64,000 nucleotides of DNA from Acytostelium subglobosum LB1 (taxonomy: Eukaryota > Evosea > Eumycetozoa > Acytosteliales > Acytosteliaceae): assembly GCF_000787575.1 (NCBI RefSeq), contig NW_012236492.1:1-64000 (forward strand), given 5' to 3'. This document shows, piece after piece, positions 22,656-35,800 of the stretch. The notes beneath the pieces were generated by a model. That model had not been told where the DNA came from and did not search any database. It saw nothing but the letters and a program-made list of their open reading frames with translations. How positions within the stretch are numbered: position 1 is the stretch's first letter; each line of letters opens with the position of its first letter. The position numbers were made by a program, and so were the translations under genes.

Positions 22656-24115
22656 ATGACAAAGTGCAAGGAATATACATCTGACTCTATTGAGTAAGTG
22701 AGGCCTTTATTGAGCCCTCTCTAAGGCCACACATTCAAACTCACACAATCAATCACACACAAACTCAAACACTCAATCACATAGGGATCAGACAGAGTTG
22801 AAGAATCAATATGGAAACTTATTGAATGATAAGGGACAGTTGATGTTTAAGGGTTGGGCTAGACAACCATTGATCAAGTATAATCCAGAGGCATTGGGAA
22901 GATGGAAGAAGGCTTATAGGTTGAAGGAGTGGAACTATTATTCGGTTGGAAGTGATAGGTTCTACTTTGCAGTGGCCGCCATTGATTTGGGCTACGTCAT
23001 CAACTTCCAAGTGTTCTTCATTGACTTTGTAGACAATAAGACTGTGCAGGATGAGGTCACATCTTCATCATTGACCAAGGGTCTACTGTTACCACGTGAC
23101 AGTTGTCAACAAGGAATACACCTAGACTACAAGTCAAAGTCATACAGTCAACACTTTGAAGTCAATGAACGATGTCCTGCCAACAACGAGAGCAAAGGTG
23201 TACTTGAGGTGTATGAAGAGACCTTGGTCCACACTGTAAAGGTATGTTTCATCGGACCAATGTGCGGCCAATCACCCAGGGACCATTCCAAACACAATCC
23301 ATCACTTGTGGAATCATATTGGAATCATTCCAATCACTCACTCACTCGCTCAATCTTGGAATCATTCCAACACCAAATCACTCCATCATCCCACCCTCAA
23401 TCAATCAACATACCTTGGAACCATCCATCAATCCATCATTCTAACTCACTCATTCCCTGATTCAATCAATCAAATCCAGGTGACAAGCCAAAAGTTAAAG
23501 TTGGTGGCTGAGTTGACATTCAACTTGTCTCCAAAGAGAGAGTCAGTGGTGTTGTGTACTCCAATCGGAAAGTCCAACTTCTATTACAACAGAAAGACTA
23601 ATCTGATACCGGTCACTGGAAGTCTGATGATAGATGGCAAAGAGTATCTCGGTCAATATCAATTGCAAGACGCATTTGGTATCTTGGACTGGGGTCGTGG
23701 CATATGGGACTACAACAGCTTCTGGATATGGAGCACCTGTTGGGGACACACCAACGACGGTCGTCCAATCGGACTCAACCTGGGCACTGGCTTTGGAGAT
23801 CTGACGACACACACGGAGAATGCCATCAACATGGATGGCATCATCCACAAGCTCGGCCACATCGAGTTTGAGTACAACAAGAAGGACCTGATGGCGCCTT
23901 GGAGATTCATCTGTCGCCATGGCCGCTTTGGCTCGACCTCATCACTGTCCTTTACACCATTCCGCAAGAAGTGGGAGAACAACAACTTTGGACTGGTCAT
24001 GTCAAGCTTCCACCAGATCATTGGCAAGCTGACAGGAGAGCTGATTCTTGACTCGGGCGAGAAGGTCGATATCAACATTCACTCATTCACCGAGGTACAC
24101 TTTGCCAGATGGTAG
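22656..24115 (+). CDS. DUF2804 family protein
   Basis: Exons 22656-22693, 22785-23241 and 23480-24115 join in frame to 376 residues. The sequence matches the DUF2804 pattern: an early LLNDKGQLMFKGWARQPL, the WNYYSVGSDRFYFAVAAIDLGY block, a central lipocalin-like region, the diagnostic FGILDWGRGIWDY followed by WIWSTCWGHTNDGRPIGLNL, and a C-terminal end in FARW. The family is common in bacteria and scattered in eukaryotes; its biochemical function is not established. Residues D, W and R of the DWGRG segment are intact. No signal peptide or membrane segment is visible. The second intron (238 bp) is unusually long and holds two full TTGGAATCATTCCAA palindromes. Confidence 0.85.
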
Positions 24116-24323
24116 GGTGTAGTGAGCGAGGGTAAGGGCAAGGGTAGGGTAAGTGATGATGTTGGGTGGGCGGCGACGCAACCCAGCCATCCTGCCAACC
24201 CTGGTCTAAATCCAAATATATAGAGAGACACTTTCAAACAGATAGATTATTACACATGTATATTTTTAATGGTATATAAATAACGGAATCCAACCAACAA
24301 TGTCTGTCTGATTGAATGATTGA

Positions 24324-26836
24324 TCACTTGTCCGAGTAAACTAGGTTGGGGTAGGGCAAGGGTAAGTGTCAGGTCTTATGTTTGATTGAATGAATGAATG
24401 AATGATTGGATGGATAGGTTTGGACTTACCATTGATAGGATGTTGTGGCTTGTTTTGGAGTAATCTCTCCTCTTCAATGTATTGACCATCATGATTCTTT
24501 TTGTCCAATACATAGATTGCATTCGGTCTGATTGATCCATAAATAAAGATAAAAGTACCAAGTAATCCATTGACCCATGTCATCGGGTAGAAATACTCTT
24601 GTATCGAACCCAAACAATAATTGAACAACAATGCCGATGATCCAAGGCAGAACACCATCAAGTTGACTCCAATCGATGAAAGTGCGCCCCATCTAGATGT
24701 GATTGATTGGGTTAGTGAGTGATTGGAATAGTTCCAAATAGTTATGAACCATACCTAAACAACTCGGTATGAGCAAATATGAAGAATCCAATGGCCGGTA
24801 TTACACCAAGTGGAGGTATAACTAGGGTCCAGCCAGGGTAGGTGCAGTCTGCTGGGGACTTGGGAAGTGGACCATTGACATAGGGCGTGAACTCAAAGTA
24901 GAAGAAACAAAAGTATGCAAATGCCATTGGTAGTGTGCTAAGTAGTACACCTAGATTGTAGTCTGTCTTCTTGCCCTGTGGCTTCCTCGCCAATCCAACA
25001 AATGAGAACCATGGTCTAGTCTCTGGCAGATACTTGATAAACAACGAGAAGTGATACACTATGACCATGATCATTGACCATGATATTGCAAAGTATGTCG
25101 ACTGTAGGAATGCTGTTCGATACACCTCTGACAGAGGGATCGATTGTGAGTCCTCTGAACTGGGCTCGCTTGATGATGACGTCGTTGAGTTGTGTGTGGT
25201 GTGATGATGGTGGTCTGAGCGCGAAGCCTGGCCCAGGGGGAAGGGGAAGTTGAACGTGATGTACTGCCACGCGTCCAAGGAATAGAGTACAATCCATACC
25301 GCGACCAGCGTGACAGTGCATATTGAGAAATAGAATCCAGCCTTTAGACCACTGTATCGCTTGATGTCATGTTTGGCCAGAGGGTAGATGGCAAAGATGT
25401 TCATGGCAAAGCCCAGGAAGAAGTGACGCCACTGTGAGAATAGTACCGGCTTCACCTTATCAGGTGGTATATAAGTGAATTGATCATCATCTCTATCAAT
25501 CTTTTCCGAGTTCAAGTTGTTGAAATGATCCAAATCCTGTGACATAACGACACAGTTCCGCGACTGTATCTCCAAGTCCAACAGATTATAAGTTGTTCGT
25601 GTCAATATGGATACTCCAATGCATCCAAATATAAGTAATATACTCATTGGTGTCCAATACTGTGTGAATATAATAATGAGATATACAACAAATGGTGTCT
25701 AACATTGGCCAAGTGGAATAGTTCCATTGGGGTTAGTGAGGGCGAGGGTGAGGGCGAGAGCGAGGGCCAAGTCCTGGTCCCAGTGCACATACCTTGAAGA
25801 ACATGATGAGGAAACCAATGGCAAGCTGACCACCGTATCTGAATCGCTTGTTGATGGCAGAGGCAGCAGTGAGGTAGGCAATACCAAAGTAGTTGAAAAT
25901 GAGACCGACTAATAGACCTCGCCAATAATCATTGATTGTACCGGGTGTCTCACCTCTAGTACCAATCCTATTCCACCAAGCACGTATCAACAATCTCAAA
26001 GTAATCAATGTTCCATTGAGAAGACCCATACCAGCACCAACCTTTAACAATATTCCCTTGATCTCAGGATATCTACATACTGAATGTGGTGACCTATTTG
26101 TTTGATTGATTGATTGATTGCGTGAGTGGAGTGTCCACCAAGTCATTTGCAATGTCCAATTCATACATTTCTTGTGCACTATACATGGCTTTGTAGTCAC
26201 ATGCACCAATACGCAATGGACAACGTATCTTTGCTTGATTCCGATTGTCACTTGATGCAAAGTCCACATTTGTTATCCATCTATTTGATACCTCTAAACA
26301 TGTTGAATCACACGTCTCTCCAGCTCTAAGTCCAACACATCCAATCTGTACAATATTGATGGTTAAGTTGTCATCTGGAACTGGAAGATATTGAAGTGCA
26401 CTGGATAATGGATTGGTGTCAGTGGCCTGACATTTCTTGTCCATGGACATTGATCGTGGAAGACATACGCATCACAGTTTACCGAGAGTTGATCCTGGAC
26501 ATATTGTTTACAAGTTGAGTTCTTTGTACATTCATCATCGACCGCCATGAATATCCATGAATCTAAAGGTGTATCAAGATTGGCACATGCGCAACATGAT
26601 GGAAGAGGACCTGTTTGGATGGGAGTTGGGGGAGTCAGCGTTGAGGTGATCACTAAGTCCATGAATCATTGATATGTACCATATAATGGCTGGATAGTAT
26701 AATATAGATATAGGATCAGTAAGGGAAGGTAGAACAACATGATGATACCACCATACATGTTCCTACTTCCCTTCTTTATCTCTTTGAACCTAGGGTTGAG
26801 GTCACAACTTTGTAAGAAATCGACAACACTATCCAT
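24324..26836 (-). CDS. Polytopic membrane protein with Cys-rich loop
   Basis: Seven minus-strand exons (26836-26680, 26610-26469, 26400-26167, 26093-25793, 25659-24755, 24692-24430, 24340-24324) join in frame to about 672 residues. One membrane helix near residues 30-50 (MLFYLPLLILYLYY) is followed by a Cys-rich segment (about 53-177) with LPSCCACANL, CTKNSTC and GETCDSTC, probably lumenal or extracellular and disulfide-bonded. About nine to ten further hydrophobic helices follow (for example MSILLIFGCIGVSILT, GFYFSICTVTLVAVWIVLYS and GVLLSTLPMAFAYFCFFYF), with a His/Ser-rich hydrophilic insert near 25140-25215. The tail ends in VYSDK. I do not recognise the family; transport or receptor function would be a guess. 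The tiny last exon and the third exon's boundaries rest on frame only. Confidence 0.7.
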
Positions 26837-27270
26837 CTCTCTCAAAGTTGATTATATATATATATTTATATTTATCTGTTCAGTTATTATGAAGATAGAT
26901 GGGGAGTAAACAATCAATCAGGTGTCGGGTCCCTCAAGGACCACCACTGACGTCAAAAGTATCCAAAAAACAAACAAAAAAATCGCAAAATGATCAGGAG
27001 GGGTTGGGACTCATCTGCAAATAGGAGGTAGTATGTGCCCCTGTGAGGAGACGCCCCAACCACAAGTCTGGAATTGTTTACTACCTCGCTGTTGGTGGGT
27101 CGTACGACCCGAATAAAGTGTAAGATCAGATGGCTATAAATATATGTATAAGTTTATATTATATTATAAAGGGGGATGAGATCGTGCTGCTGGTATGTCT
27201 TGGTGCTTGGTTGTTGTGTAGTGAATGTGTTGGGCACAGCGCTGGTGTTGCTGAGGGACTGACTGCCTGC
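26837..27270. promoter_or_regulatory. Structured upstream region with CRE-like site and palindromes
   Basis: Upstream of the polytopic protein gene lie a consensus bZIP/CRE palindrome TGACGTCA (26948-26955), a GGTCC-CTCAA-GGACC inverted repeat (26929-26943), and a perfect 14-bp palindrome GGGTCGTACGACCC (27097-27110). The eIF4G 3' UTR occupies the far end. No open frame is convincing. Confidence 0.4.
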
Positions 27271-30200
27271 TCAAGCCTTGATGTACTTATCCACAAACGT
27301 CTGACAGTCGTCGCCAAATGACTCAATGATTGTATCCCTGCTCGTACCTTTGCTGTAAAAGGCTGTGATGTCTATGCTGTTCTCTTTGAAGGACTGGACG
27401 GCCTTATCCTCGACTTCAAACTGTGAAACGAATTCTTTCAATATCTTGGCGATGGAGGACCCACATGACGAGACCTGGGCCGAGAGGACCTTGGTGAAAT
27501 GTGGCAGCGTGAGTAAATTACATTGGAAGAGAGTGTAGCATATGTATCCAATCTGCTTGTAGGCCAGTGGTCTGTCTTCAAAGACATCTGTGAGTGTCTC
27601 TGCAAACAAATCAAATCTAAAGGTTGGTTGGTTGGTTAGTGATTGATCTATCGATTGATTGAATGGAATGGATGTGAACATACCCATCGTTGAGCATATC
27701 CTTGGTGAAGAGATGCTCCTTGGTGATGAGGTCGATGATGAGATTGGAGAGGGCGTTGAGACCACTTTCCTTCGAGTTGATGGCCTTGGAGACGATGGCA
27801 GAGATGACGTTGGGATAGAGATCGGTTGAAGTGATATCGTGAGAGATGTTTTCGGCAAACTCTGTGATGTCCTTGAGCTCCAGGTACTCATCGAGAGACT
27901 CGTCCACGGTTGAGCTGACCGACTCCCATGACACCTTCTTCTCGGCGGGCTTGTGAGAGCCTGTCTGTGAGGTCGATGTCGATGACATTGGTCGGCCTTG
28001 CTGTTGCTGCTGCTGTGGATGATAGTGCTGTTGCTGCTGCTGCTGTTGTGGCGAGAACTTTTTGTTCTGATCGTATCCCATCGTTGGCTGGAGGATGCCT
28101 GCTGGCTTCTTGATGCCGCCACCCATACCACCCATGCTGCCCATGCCACCCATTCCAGGCATACCACCCATGCCACCCATACCGCTAATGGGCTTGACAG
28201 TGGGACGCGTGAAGGAGGATGCTGCGTTGAACATGTTGTTCTTGGAGTTGGGTGCCTGCTTGACAAAGTTGTTGGTCTTGCGATCATCCTCGACGGTGCG
28301 CTCGTTGCTCGTGGTCTTGGGCGTCTCGACCTCCTTGCTCTTCCAGCCGTTGTTCTTCAGGTCCAGGACGTTTTGAATCAAGAACTTGATACGTGTCGAC
28401 AGGTTGGACTGTGGCGAGATGAGCTGCTCCATGCGCTGGTAGTAGCCCATCATGAAGGTATCGGCGCCCTTCTTGGAGACGATCTTGCTGCCGATTGGCG
28501 CAAGCAGCTTGCAGAAGCACTCCAGCTTGATCTCTTGGGGTTTGTTGAGCTCGCCCATCAGTGCGACGAGGATGGCGTGGATGATCTTGTCGCTCAGCAT
28601 GTCCTGCTTGAACAGCTCGGCGATAAAGTTGATCAGACCGTAGATCTTCTTGCGCTGGATGAACTGCTTCTCCTCAAAGTCAGTGCGCTCAGCACCGGTC
28701 AGGTCGTCTGGGATCTCGTGGATCGTTGGGAACAGCTGTGTGATCTTCTCGTACTCAGTCTGGCACGTCTGGAGCAGCAGAGTTCGCAGCTTGGGCCTGA
28801 AGTCGTCCTCCTTGATCTGGTCAGCGGGGGTGCCCGCGTCCACCAGTGCCTGCCTCTCGCTCTCCTTCTCTGTACGCTCAAAGGTGAACATCTTCTTGCA
28901 CAGCTCGGTGTACATCGTCACGTACTTGGTCTCTGTGATGGCCTTGCTAAAGATGATCGTGATGACACCGGTGAACACATCGATGTTCCTGGTGACGCCA
29001 AGCTCGAGCAGGCTTTGGGCCTGCGACTCAAACTTCTCTGCAGTAATTCTGTTCAGAATGAACTTGGCCTTTCTCAGCTCTTGGTCCGTGTCGCTGAGGT
29101 CCTCCACCTTTGTCCTCTGCCATCTGTTCTCGTTGACAGGCAGCGCCGGCTGAGGGGGCTGTTGTGGGATGAACTGCTGCTGGATCTGCTGCTGATAGTT
29201 CTTGTACTGTCCGAACGATTGGCTGTTGTACTGGCCGTAGGGCTTGTTCTGGTAGGCGCCTGGCTGCTTTGGCATCATCTTGCCCATTGGCTGNGGTGGG
29301 TAGTTGTTGCCCGACTTGTTCAGCTTGGGTCCACTTCCGGGGCCACTGCCAGTGCCACCGTTGCTTCGGTTCAGATCCATGCCCAGCTCCTTGAGGTCGG
29401 GGAGCGACTCGATGTTGGGCGGCAGGTACTTCATCAGCTCCTCCTTGGTGTAACGGATGACGTTGCCAGTGCTCTTTGAAGCGAATGGCTGCGTTCCGCT
29501 GGACGAGCGAATTAGATCAGATGGGCTCGTGCCAAATCCTGAACCGCTATTGTACAGTGGTGTCTTGGAGCTCTGGGGGAACGATGCGGCCGCCTCGGTC
29601 GGCTGGTTCTTCTCCCACTCCTCCTCCTCCTCCGCCGCTGCAGGCGTTGCTGGCGTTGCCGCAGCAGAGTCGTCGTCACCAGTCTTGTCTTGAGTAGTCA
29701 ACTCGCCATCCTCCATCTCGATGTCCTGCTTCTTCTGCTCGACCTGCTCTGCAGCCGGGGTGACGGGCTCCGTCACTCCAGCATTCGTCGTTTGAGGGCT
29801 CTCTGTCTTGGTCTTGTCCTCGACGGGCAGATCATTGGCAGTAGTGTCCTCGGAAGTGGAGGAGGTGGTCGCGGCCGGTGTGGTTGGGGTTGATGTGGAC
29901 TCCTCAATCTTAGGTGTATTGGTCTCCACTGTTGTGTCCAAAGGCTTGCTGGTTGAGGAGGACACTGTCGTCGATTCGGTTGATGATGCGGCCGTGAGAG
30001 GTTTGTCGGCTTCAGTCGAGCCGGCAGCAGGTGGTGTAAGATCAGTCTTGGGCTTGTCCTTCTTGCGTGCATGAGCATTGCCCATACTGAATCCAAACTT
30101 GGCAGGGGCTGGTGCTGGTGAGGTCGCAGTGGCGGGTGCTGTAGCCGTTGCGGTTGCAGGCGAAGTCGTGGGGGTGGCGGGGGTAGTCGCTGACGACGCC

Positions 30201-31832
30201 GTGGCAACGGATGGGGTGGCCACTGCTGTAGCACTTGCCTGTGCAGGAGGCGTCGACGACGCTGTCTGTTGTGTTGGATGAGTCGACTGTGGCGGTGTTG
30301 CCTGAGGTGGTGTTGATCGAGGCGGTGTTGACTTGGGTGGCGACGAAGTGTTGACCGCCGTATTGGTGCTTGGATCGACGATCTCCACAGCGTGTGACTT
30401 CCTATCCTTGGATATTGTCATTGGTGAACTGGACTGATATTGGCCGCCGTAGGCCACATCTGGGATGGGTATAGGTTGAGGAAATGGACCATAGGGGCCA
30501 TATGCCTGTGTTGGATATCCACCAAACTGAGGATAGTGGGCAACATTGGGTAAGAACTAATGGCAATGTGTTAGTAGTGGTCGACATCTCCACGATCAAA
30601 TCAAGATCACTTACATGTTGGACGTGCTTCAGTGGAGGCGGAACGGCACCACCGGCACTCCATTTGTTCAAATCGTTGAGCGCGGGTGGAGCTGAATGCG
30701 TACGCAGCGGGAAGTCCATGAGGGCTGGGTTGGCAAGTGAAGGCCTCGCAACCATCGGCTGCAGTGGCTGTGGTGGCAGCTGTTGCACTGATTGTGGATC
30801 GACATATGGTTGTTGCTGTGGTGGTCTCTGCTGGATCGGTGACTGCTGATGCTGTTGCTGTGGCTGCTGCTGCTGTTGCTGATGAGGCTGCTTGTTCTTG
30901 TTGTGCTGTTGTAGAGGTTGTTGTTGTGGCGGCTGCTGCTGTTGTTGTGGTAGTGGAGGCTGCTGCTGTTGTGGTGGCTGCTGTTGTGGAGGCTGTTGTG
31001 GAGGCGGCTGCTGTGGATTCAGATTTGGGTTATGATGTGGCTGCTGCTGCTGCTGCTGATTCTTTGGTCCTCTGTATGATTGGTTGTTGTGAGGGGCGTG
31101 TCCACCACCTGGATGTCTATGTTGTTGCTGCTGTTGTTGTTGTTGGGGCATATAACCTCCCTGCTGGTTGTTGTTGTAGTAAGGTGGTTGCTGCTGATGC
31201 TGATACCTATAGTCAGTTGTAGTATTCGAAGAGTTCATATAAATAGAAAGAGATATAGAAGAGATAGATAAATAAGTTTGATTAATTGATTGATTGTTTG
31301 TTTGTTTGAATGATTGGAATGATTGTTTTGTGTTAGATATATCGTATGAAAGAATGAATGAATGAATGATTCGTTTGATTTGATTTGAATAGTACATACT
31401 TGGGTTTGTATGCTCCACCTCCACCTGTTGAATCAAGATTGAACGTTCGAAGGTCATCCATCATCAATGAGTCGATTGGACAAACAAAGAGAGATAGGAA
31501 GGAAGTTGAAGAAAAAGAATAGAAAGGGTGGTGATCATTTGGTCAGTCAAAGTCTTGGGCGTGTCGTCAAAAAAAGAAGATTGATTGAATGACATTGACA
31601 AGTGCACTTGATGTCATTGACATTGATTGAAGAACACAAACATACCATTGCTCATTGGAGGTGTCTGCTGTTGCTGCTGCTGTTGTGGTTGTGGTTGTGG
31701 TTGTTGGGGAGGTACGTAGTTTCCACCGGCACCGGGACGTGGGGCGACAGGGGTGGATGGGGCAGAGGAGGTGTTGTTTAGAGGCTCATGTTCTTTGCTA
31801 CTGCTGTTGTTCTTCGATTGTGTTGTTGACAT
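27271..31832 (-). CDS. eif4g: Eukaryotic translation initiation factor 4G
   Basis: Coding exons are 31832-31646, 31424-31400 (only 25 bp), 31206-30615, 30556-27684 and 27616-27271, in frame, for about 1340 residues. The N-terminal third is Gln/Pro-rich, then Thr/Ala/Pro-rich. A canonical eIF4E-binding motif YTKEELM (Yx4L-hydrophobic) sits near residue 637. The MIF4G domain spans roughly 760-1000 (AKFILNRITAEKFESQ, FIAELFKQDMLSDKIIHAIL) and should bind eIF4A. A Gly/Met linker and a poly-Gln stretch lead to a C-terminal MA3 domain from about 1150. The protein scaffolds cap-dependent initiation. A 5' UTR intron (31880-32022) is likely, because sequence upstream of 32022 ends in a GTATGTATATG donor and has no start codon. 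One ambiguous base at 29294 does not break the frame. Confidence 0.93.
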
Positions 31833-32110
31833 ATATTCAATGCTTGATGTCTGGTTGGCTGGTTTGGTTCCGATTACTTCTGAAATGAAATCAGCACGAC
31901 CCAAATGATAACCTATTTAATAAACTACTTTGTTTGATAACTTTGTGATACTTGGTACATCATAGAGTATGTTAACATGATTGATTGAACTGATTGAACT
32001 GAATGATCAAACATATACATACTTGTAATGATTTTAGCTCGCTCGTGTGCTAACTTCGCTACTCCTTTGTGGCTGCTACTGCTTACTTGGTTAAAGCTTC
32101 AAAGAGGCTT
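31833..32110 (-). other. eIF4G 5' UTR with probable leader intron
   Basis: Reading the minus strand, a donor CAA-GTATGT lies at 32022 and an acceptor TTTCAG at about 31880, with (TCAA)n motifs between, as in the coding introns. The upstream exon (from about 32110 to 32023) has no ATG in the part examined, so it would be untranslated leader. Confidence 0.45.
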
Positions 32111-32836
32111 TGTTGTGGGTAAACAGGAGTTGTGATGTCTTCTTCGTAGATAGAGAGATAGAGATAAGAGTATAACCAGTTTGATTGTTAATATATGCTA
32201 TACAACAATCGGTTTGGTTATATTGATGTCTTTTTTGTTCTGTCTGGGGAGATCAACTAACAACTTGGCTAGAGGTGTATGTGATGCGTTGGTTGGTTGG
32301 CTGGCTGCGCGACTGAATGTCTCTTGTGAATGAAACACTGAGCTTTGTTTGTTTGTTTGCAAGGGGAGTGTTCACACTCACACACTTACTCATTCTGTTT
32401 TTAAACAACTTTAATTTTATTTAAATAAATAATAATTGTTCATCACATCATGTTCACACAACTACTCTCTGACCATCTTACTACTTATGTGAACATATAA
32501 GTATCCTTTTATGGAAAGGACATCCTATATAAGTGTGTGTTGTTGTTTGTGTGTGTAATATTATAACAACACAATACTTACCAGGGATGACAAACTCAAA
32601 CTACTTTGAAGTCCAATCTAAGAAGTCTTCATCGTCTGACAACAACAGAAGTATTATGTGTAGTGATGTGTTGGTTGTGACTCACAAAGTGTGTTTGACT
32701 TGCAACGCACCCTTGACCTTGCTTTGAACATCATCAAAAATGAATGATTGAATCATAAAGTTCATTCTCTCATTCATTCATTCATTCAATCATACATATA
32801 TATTAACAAAAGAAAGAAAGAAAGAAAGAAAGAAAG
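32111..32836. other. Divergent promoter region eIF4G / USO1
   Basis: AT-rich spacer between head-to-head genes. On the plus strand 32587-32727 can encode a 46-residue peptide starting MTNSNYFEVQSKK with two CxxC-like cysteines, but nothing else supports it. An (AAAG)n run at about 32811-32835 ends directly at the USO1 start codon. Confidence 0.4.
32811..32835 (+). repeat. (AAAG)n microsatellite abutting the USO1 start codon
   Basis: About six AAAG units end immediately before ATG at 32837, so the whole start-codon context is a purine run. A-rich leaders are usual in dictyostelids; a perfect tetranucleotide tract here could vary in length between strains. Confidence 0.75.
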
Positions 32837-35800
32837 ATGAGTCAGTGGTTAGGTGGCTTATTAGGAAGAGCAGCATCTACTTTGGAACAGACTGCTACGG
32901 GTGGTCAGAGAGGTGTTGGTGGAAAACAACATGATCCAGAGGCTTCGGTTGAATCATTGCTTGAGAGGTTGTCACTGGATAGTGTATCAATGGATGATAA
33001 GAAGTCTGCTATACAACAATTATCATCATTGGGCAAGAATGCCTATCAACAAGTTGGCTCAAAGATACCCATCATCACAAAGTTAATGGATCAAGTCAGA
33101 GGTGAAGACATTGAATTGATACGCGAGGCAATTGAACTTATCACCTCAATAATAAGGTGTACACCAGTATGTGATTGATTGATTGATTGATTGATCGATG
33201 GACTTGCTCACTCACTCTTTCATTCATTCGTTCAATCAAACATGTAGAAAGATGATAACATTATTCAAATGCATAATACAGAGTTGTTCATCAATGATAA
33301 GAAGAACTTCATGGTGATATGTGATCTGTTATCATTGTCGGATTATTACGTTCGATATTTGGTGGCAACGTTGATTAGGACATTGTTGACTAATCGTTTC
33401 GAGAGTGTACAGGAGACTATATTGGCATGTCCAATGTCAATGACCAATATAATGGGCCTTCTCTCAGACGGTCGCGAGATCATCAGGAATGAAGCATTGT
33501 TGGTACTCACCGAGCTCACAAAGTCCAATCAAGAGATCCAAAAGATCGTCGCATTCGAGGGTGCCTTTGACGTCCTTCTAGAGATCATCCGCAAGGAAGG
33601 ACAATCCGAGGGCGGCATCATCGTCAACGATTGTATCATAGTCCTACTCAATCTCTTGAAAGGAAACGTCTCCAATCAGGTAAGTCATAACATGGACAAA
33701 TGGCGACTCATGAATGCCTAGCTTGCTGACCTGACATCATGCACACAGAACTTCTTCAGGGAGATGGGATGCATACCAAAGATATCACCTTTGCTACAGG
33801 TACAGAACACAGATATGTGGATACTCTCGGATAACAAGTTCGCAATCATCATGTCGACATTGGACCTCGTGTTGTCATTGGTCGAGAGGAACAACTTGAG
33901 CACGCCACCCAATCAACATTTGATCAGTCAGTGCAACATGATGAACTTGATCATCCGACTGGGTCTTGGCAAGATGTCATCGCAGATCGTCCGCAGCAAG
34001 GCGCTCTACACACTGGGCGAGATCATCCATCAGCACACGGAGAACATTGCCGAGTTCTCGTCCGTGTCGATCAAGAGCGAGTTGACGGGCCAGTCGCAAT
34101 CGGCCCTTCTCCGTCTGGCGATGGTCATCATCAACTCAAAGGACTTGATCGAGAAACAGGCATCCACTCACGTGTTTAGATGCTACCTGTCGAGCAATGA
34201 GGAGGCCCAGATGGGTCTGGCCTCAACCATCACTCCCCCAATGCACTCACCGGCACCAGCGGGCAGCGTCAACAGCGCCGCTCAAGATGAGGAACTATCG
34301 ATTGGACAACACCTGGTCCGTGCAATGTTCTCCTGGGACGGCCCAAATGCTGCGCGATTCGACATTGCCAGCTTCTGGTACTCATGTATTGTGCTGTCGG
34401 CCACACTCAAGGACTCGACACACACCAAGGATCAGCTGTTGGGTGCCTGCGTCGAGATGCCCAAGACTGCATCCGAGCCACCCCTCACACTGTTCAACAA
34501 ACTGATGTCATCACTGCTCTCCACCAAGAAGACAGAGACCGACCCAATGATCAAGATCGGTCTGCTCAAGTTGTTGGCGCTCTGGCTGGACCAGTCGCCC
34601 AAGGCTGTCAAGGAGTTCTTTAGCAACGGCTCACATCTCTCGCTCATTGTCGAGTCAATCCTTCAGCCGACTACAGCGGCGACCGCTGCAATGCAGGTCC
34701 ATGTCCAGGGTCTGTACACCCTGATTCTCGGACTGCTGGTACATAACCTCGACGAGTCAAGTGTGGCCGAGCGTAACAATCTCAACTCAATCATCAGTCA
34801 TCGAATTGGATTGAACAGCTTCAAAGACCGACTGGACCATCTTCGCAAGTCCGATTCATTCACTCATGCCGAACAAGGTGAAGAGCCATTCTCCACCGCC
34901 CTGGACAAGATCACCATCCAGCTCTACGACTTTGACTTTACCCTCTTCTTCAAGGATGTCTATGGTATTTTGTCTACTGACCTTTGGAACTTTTCCAATC
35001 ACTCACTGACCCATCAATCATTCGTTCATTCAATCCACAGATAAAATCAGACACCTGGGCAGCTCTCATAAGCCTAGACCAGGAACACGTCCATCATCAG
35101 CACAGCAACAGACTCATCCAACGGTATCAGCATTGACTCCCAATCAATCACCACCAACTGGATCACCAATAGTCCCACATGTCAACAAGGAACAGCAACA
35201 ACAGTTGGAGCAGTATGTATAGCGCCACCTTCAAACATGTTACTTGACTGACAAACTGATGTCCAACCTACACTTAGGGAGAATGCCAAGCTCAAGAAGA
35301 AGATTGAAGAGATGGAGTTATTACACAAGCAACAACAACAACAGCAGCAGCAGCAACATCAACAACAACTACAACAGGATCAACATATTGGTACACCTGT
35401 GAATCAATCACCTCCACTTACACATCAGGAAACACCTCAACCAATTCCAATCCAACCACTTCAACCACCTCAACAACAACCTTCACAAGACTCTCAACTT
35501 GTTATCCAACTCCAACAACTATTGGAGGATAAGGAGAAGGAGAACAACATCATTTCGGAAGCAATGACCAAGCTTGAGGACCTGGTCGTCGACAAGGACG
35601 ACGCAATCGACGACTTGAAGGCACAGATCGAATCACTCAAGGTTCAATTGGCCAACCCATCATCTGCCCCGTCTCAACCTAGTGCCAACAACAACTCACT
35701 GACCGACTCTCAATCTGTTGATGTGTTTGAGTTGATGCGCCTTAGACAAGAGAGCCAGGAGCACTCGGCCACGATGGAGCAACACGAACAACAATTGAAG

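Noticed and set aside
27998-29479. Plus-strand open frame of 493 codons opposite eIF4G
   Set aside because: It mirrors the codon bias of a well-supported eIF4G exon, is Leu/Val-rich with no domain, and has no independent features.
32587-32727. 46-residue plus-strand frame upstream of uso1
   Set aside because: It starts with ATG but has no domain, homology or splice support; kept only as a remark.
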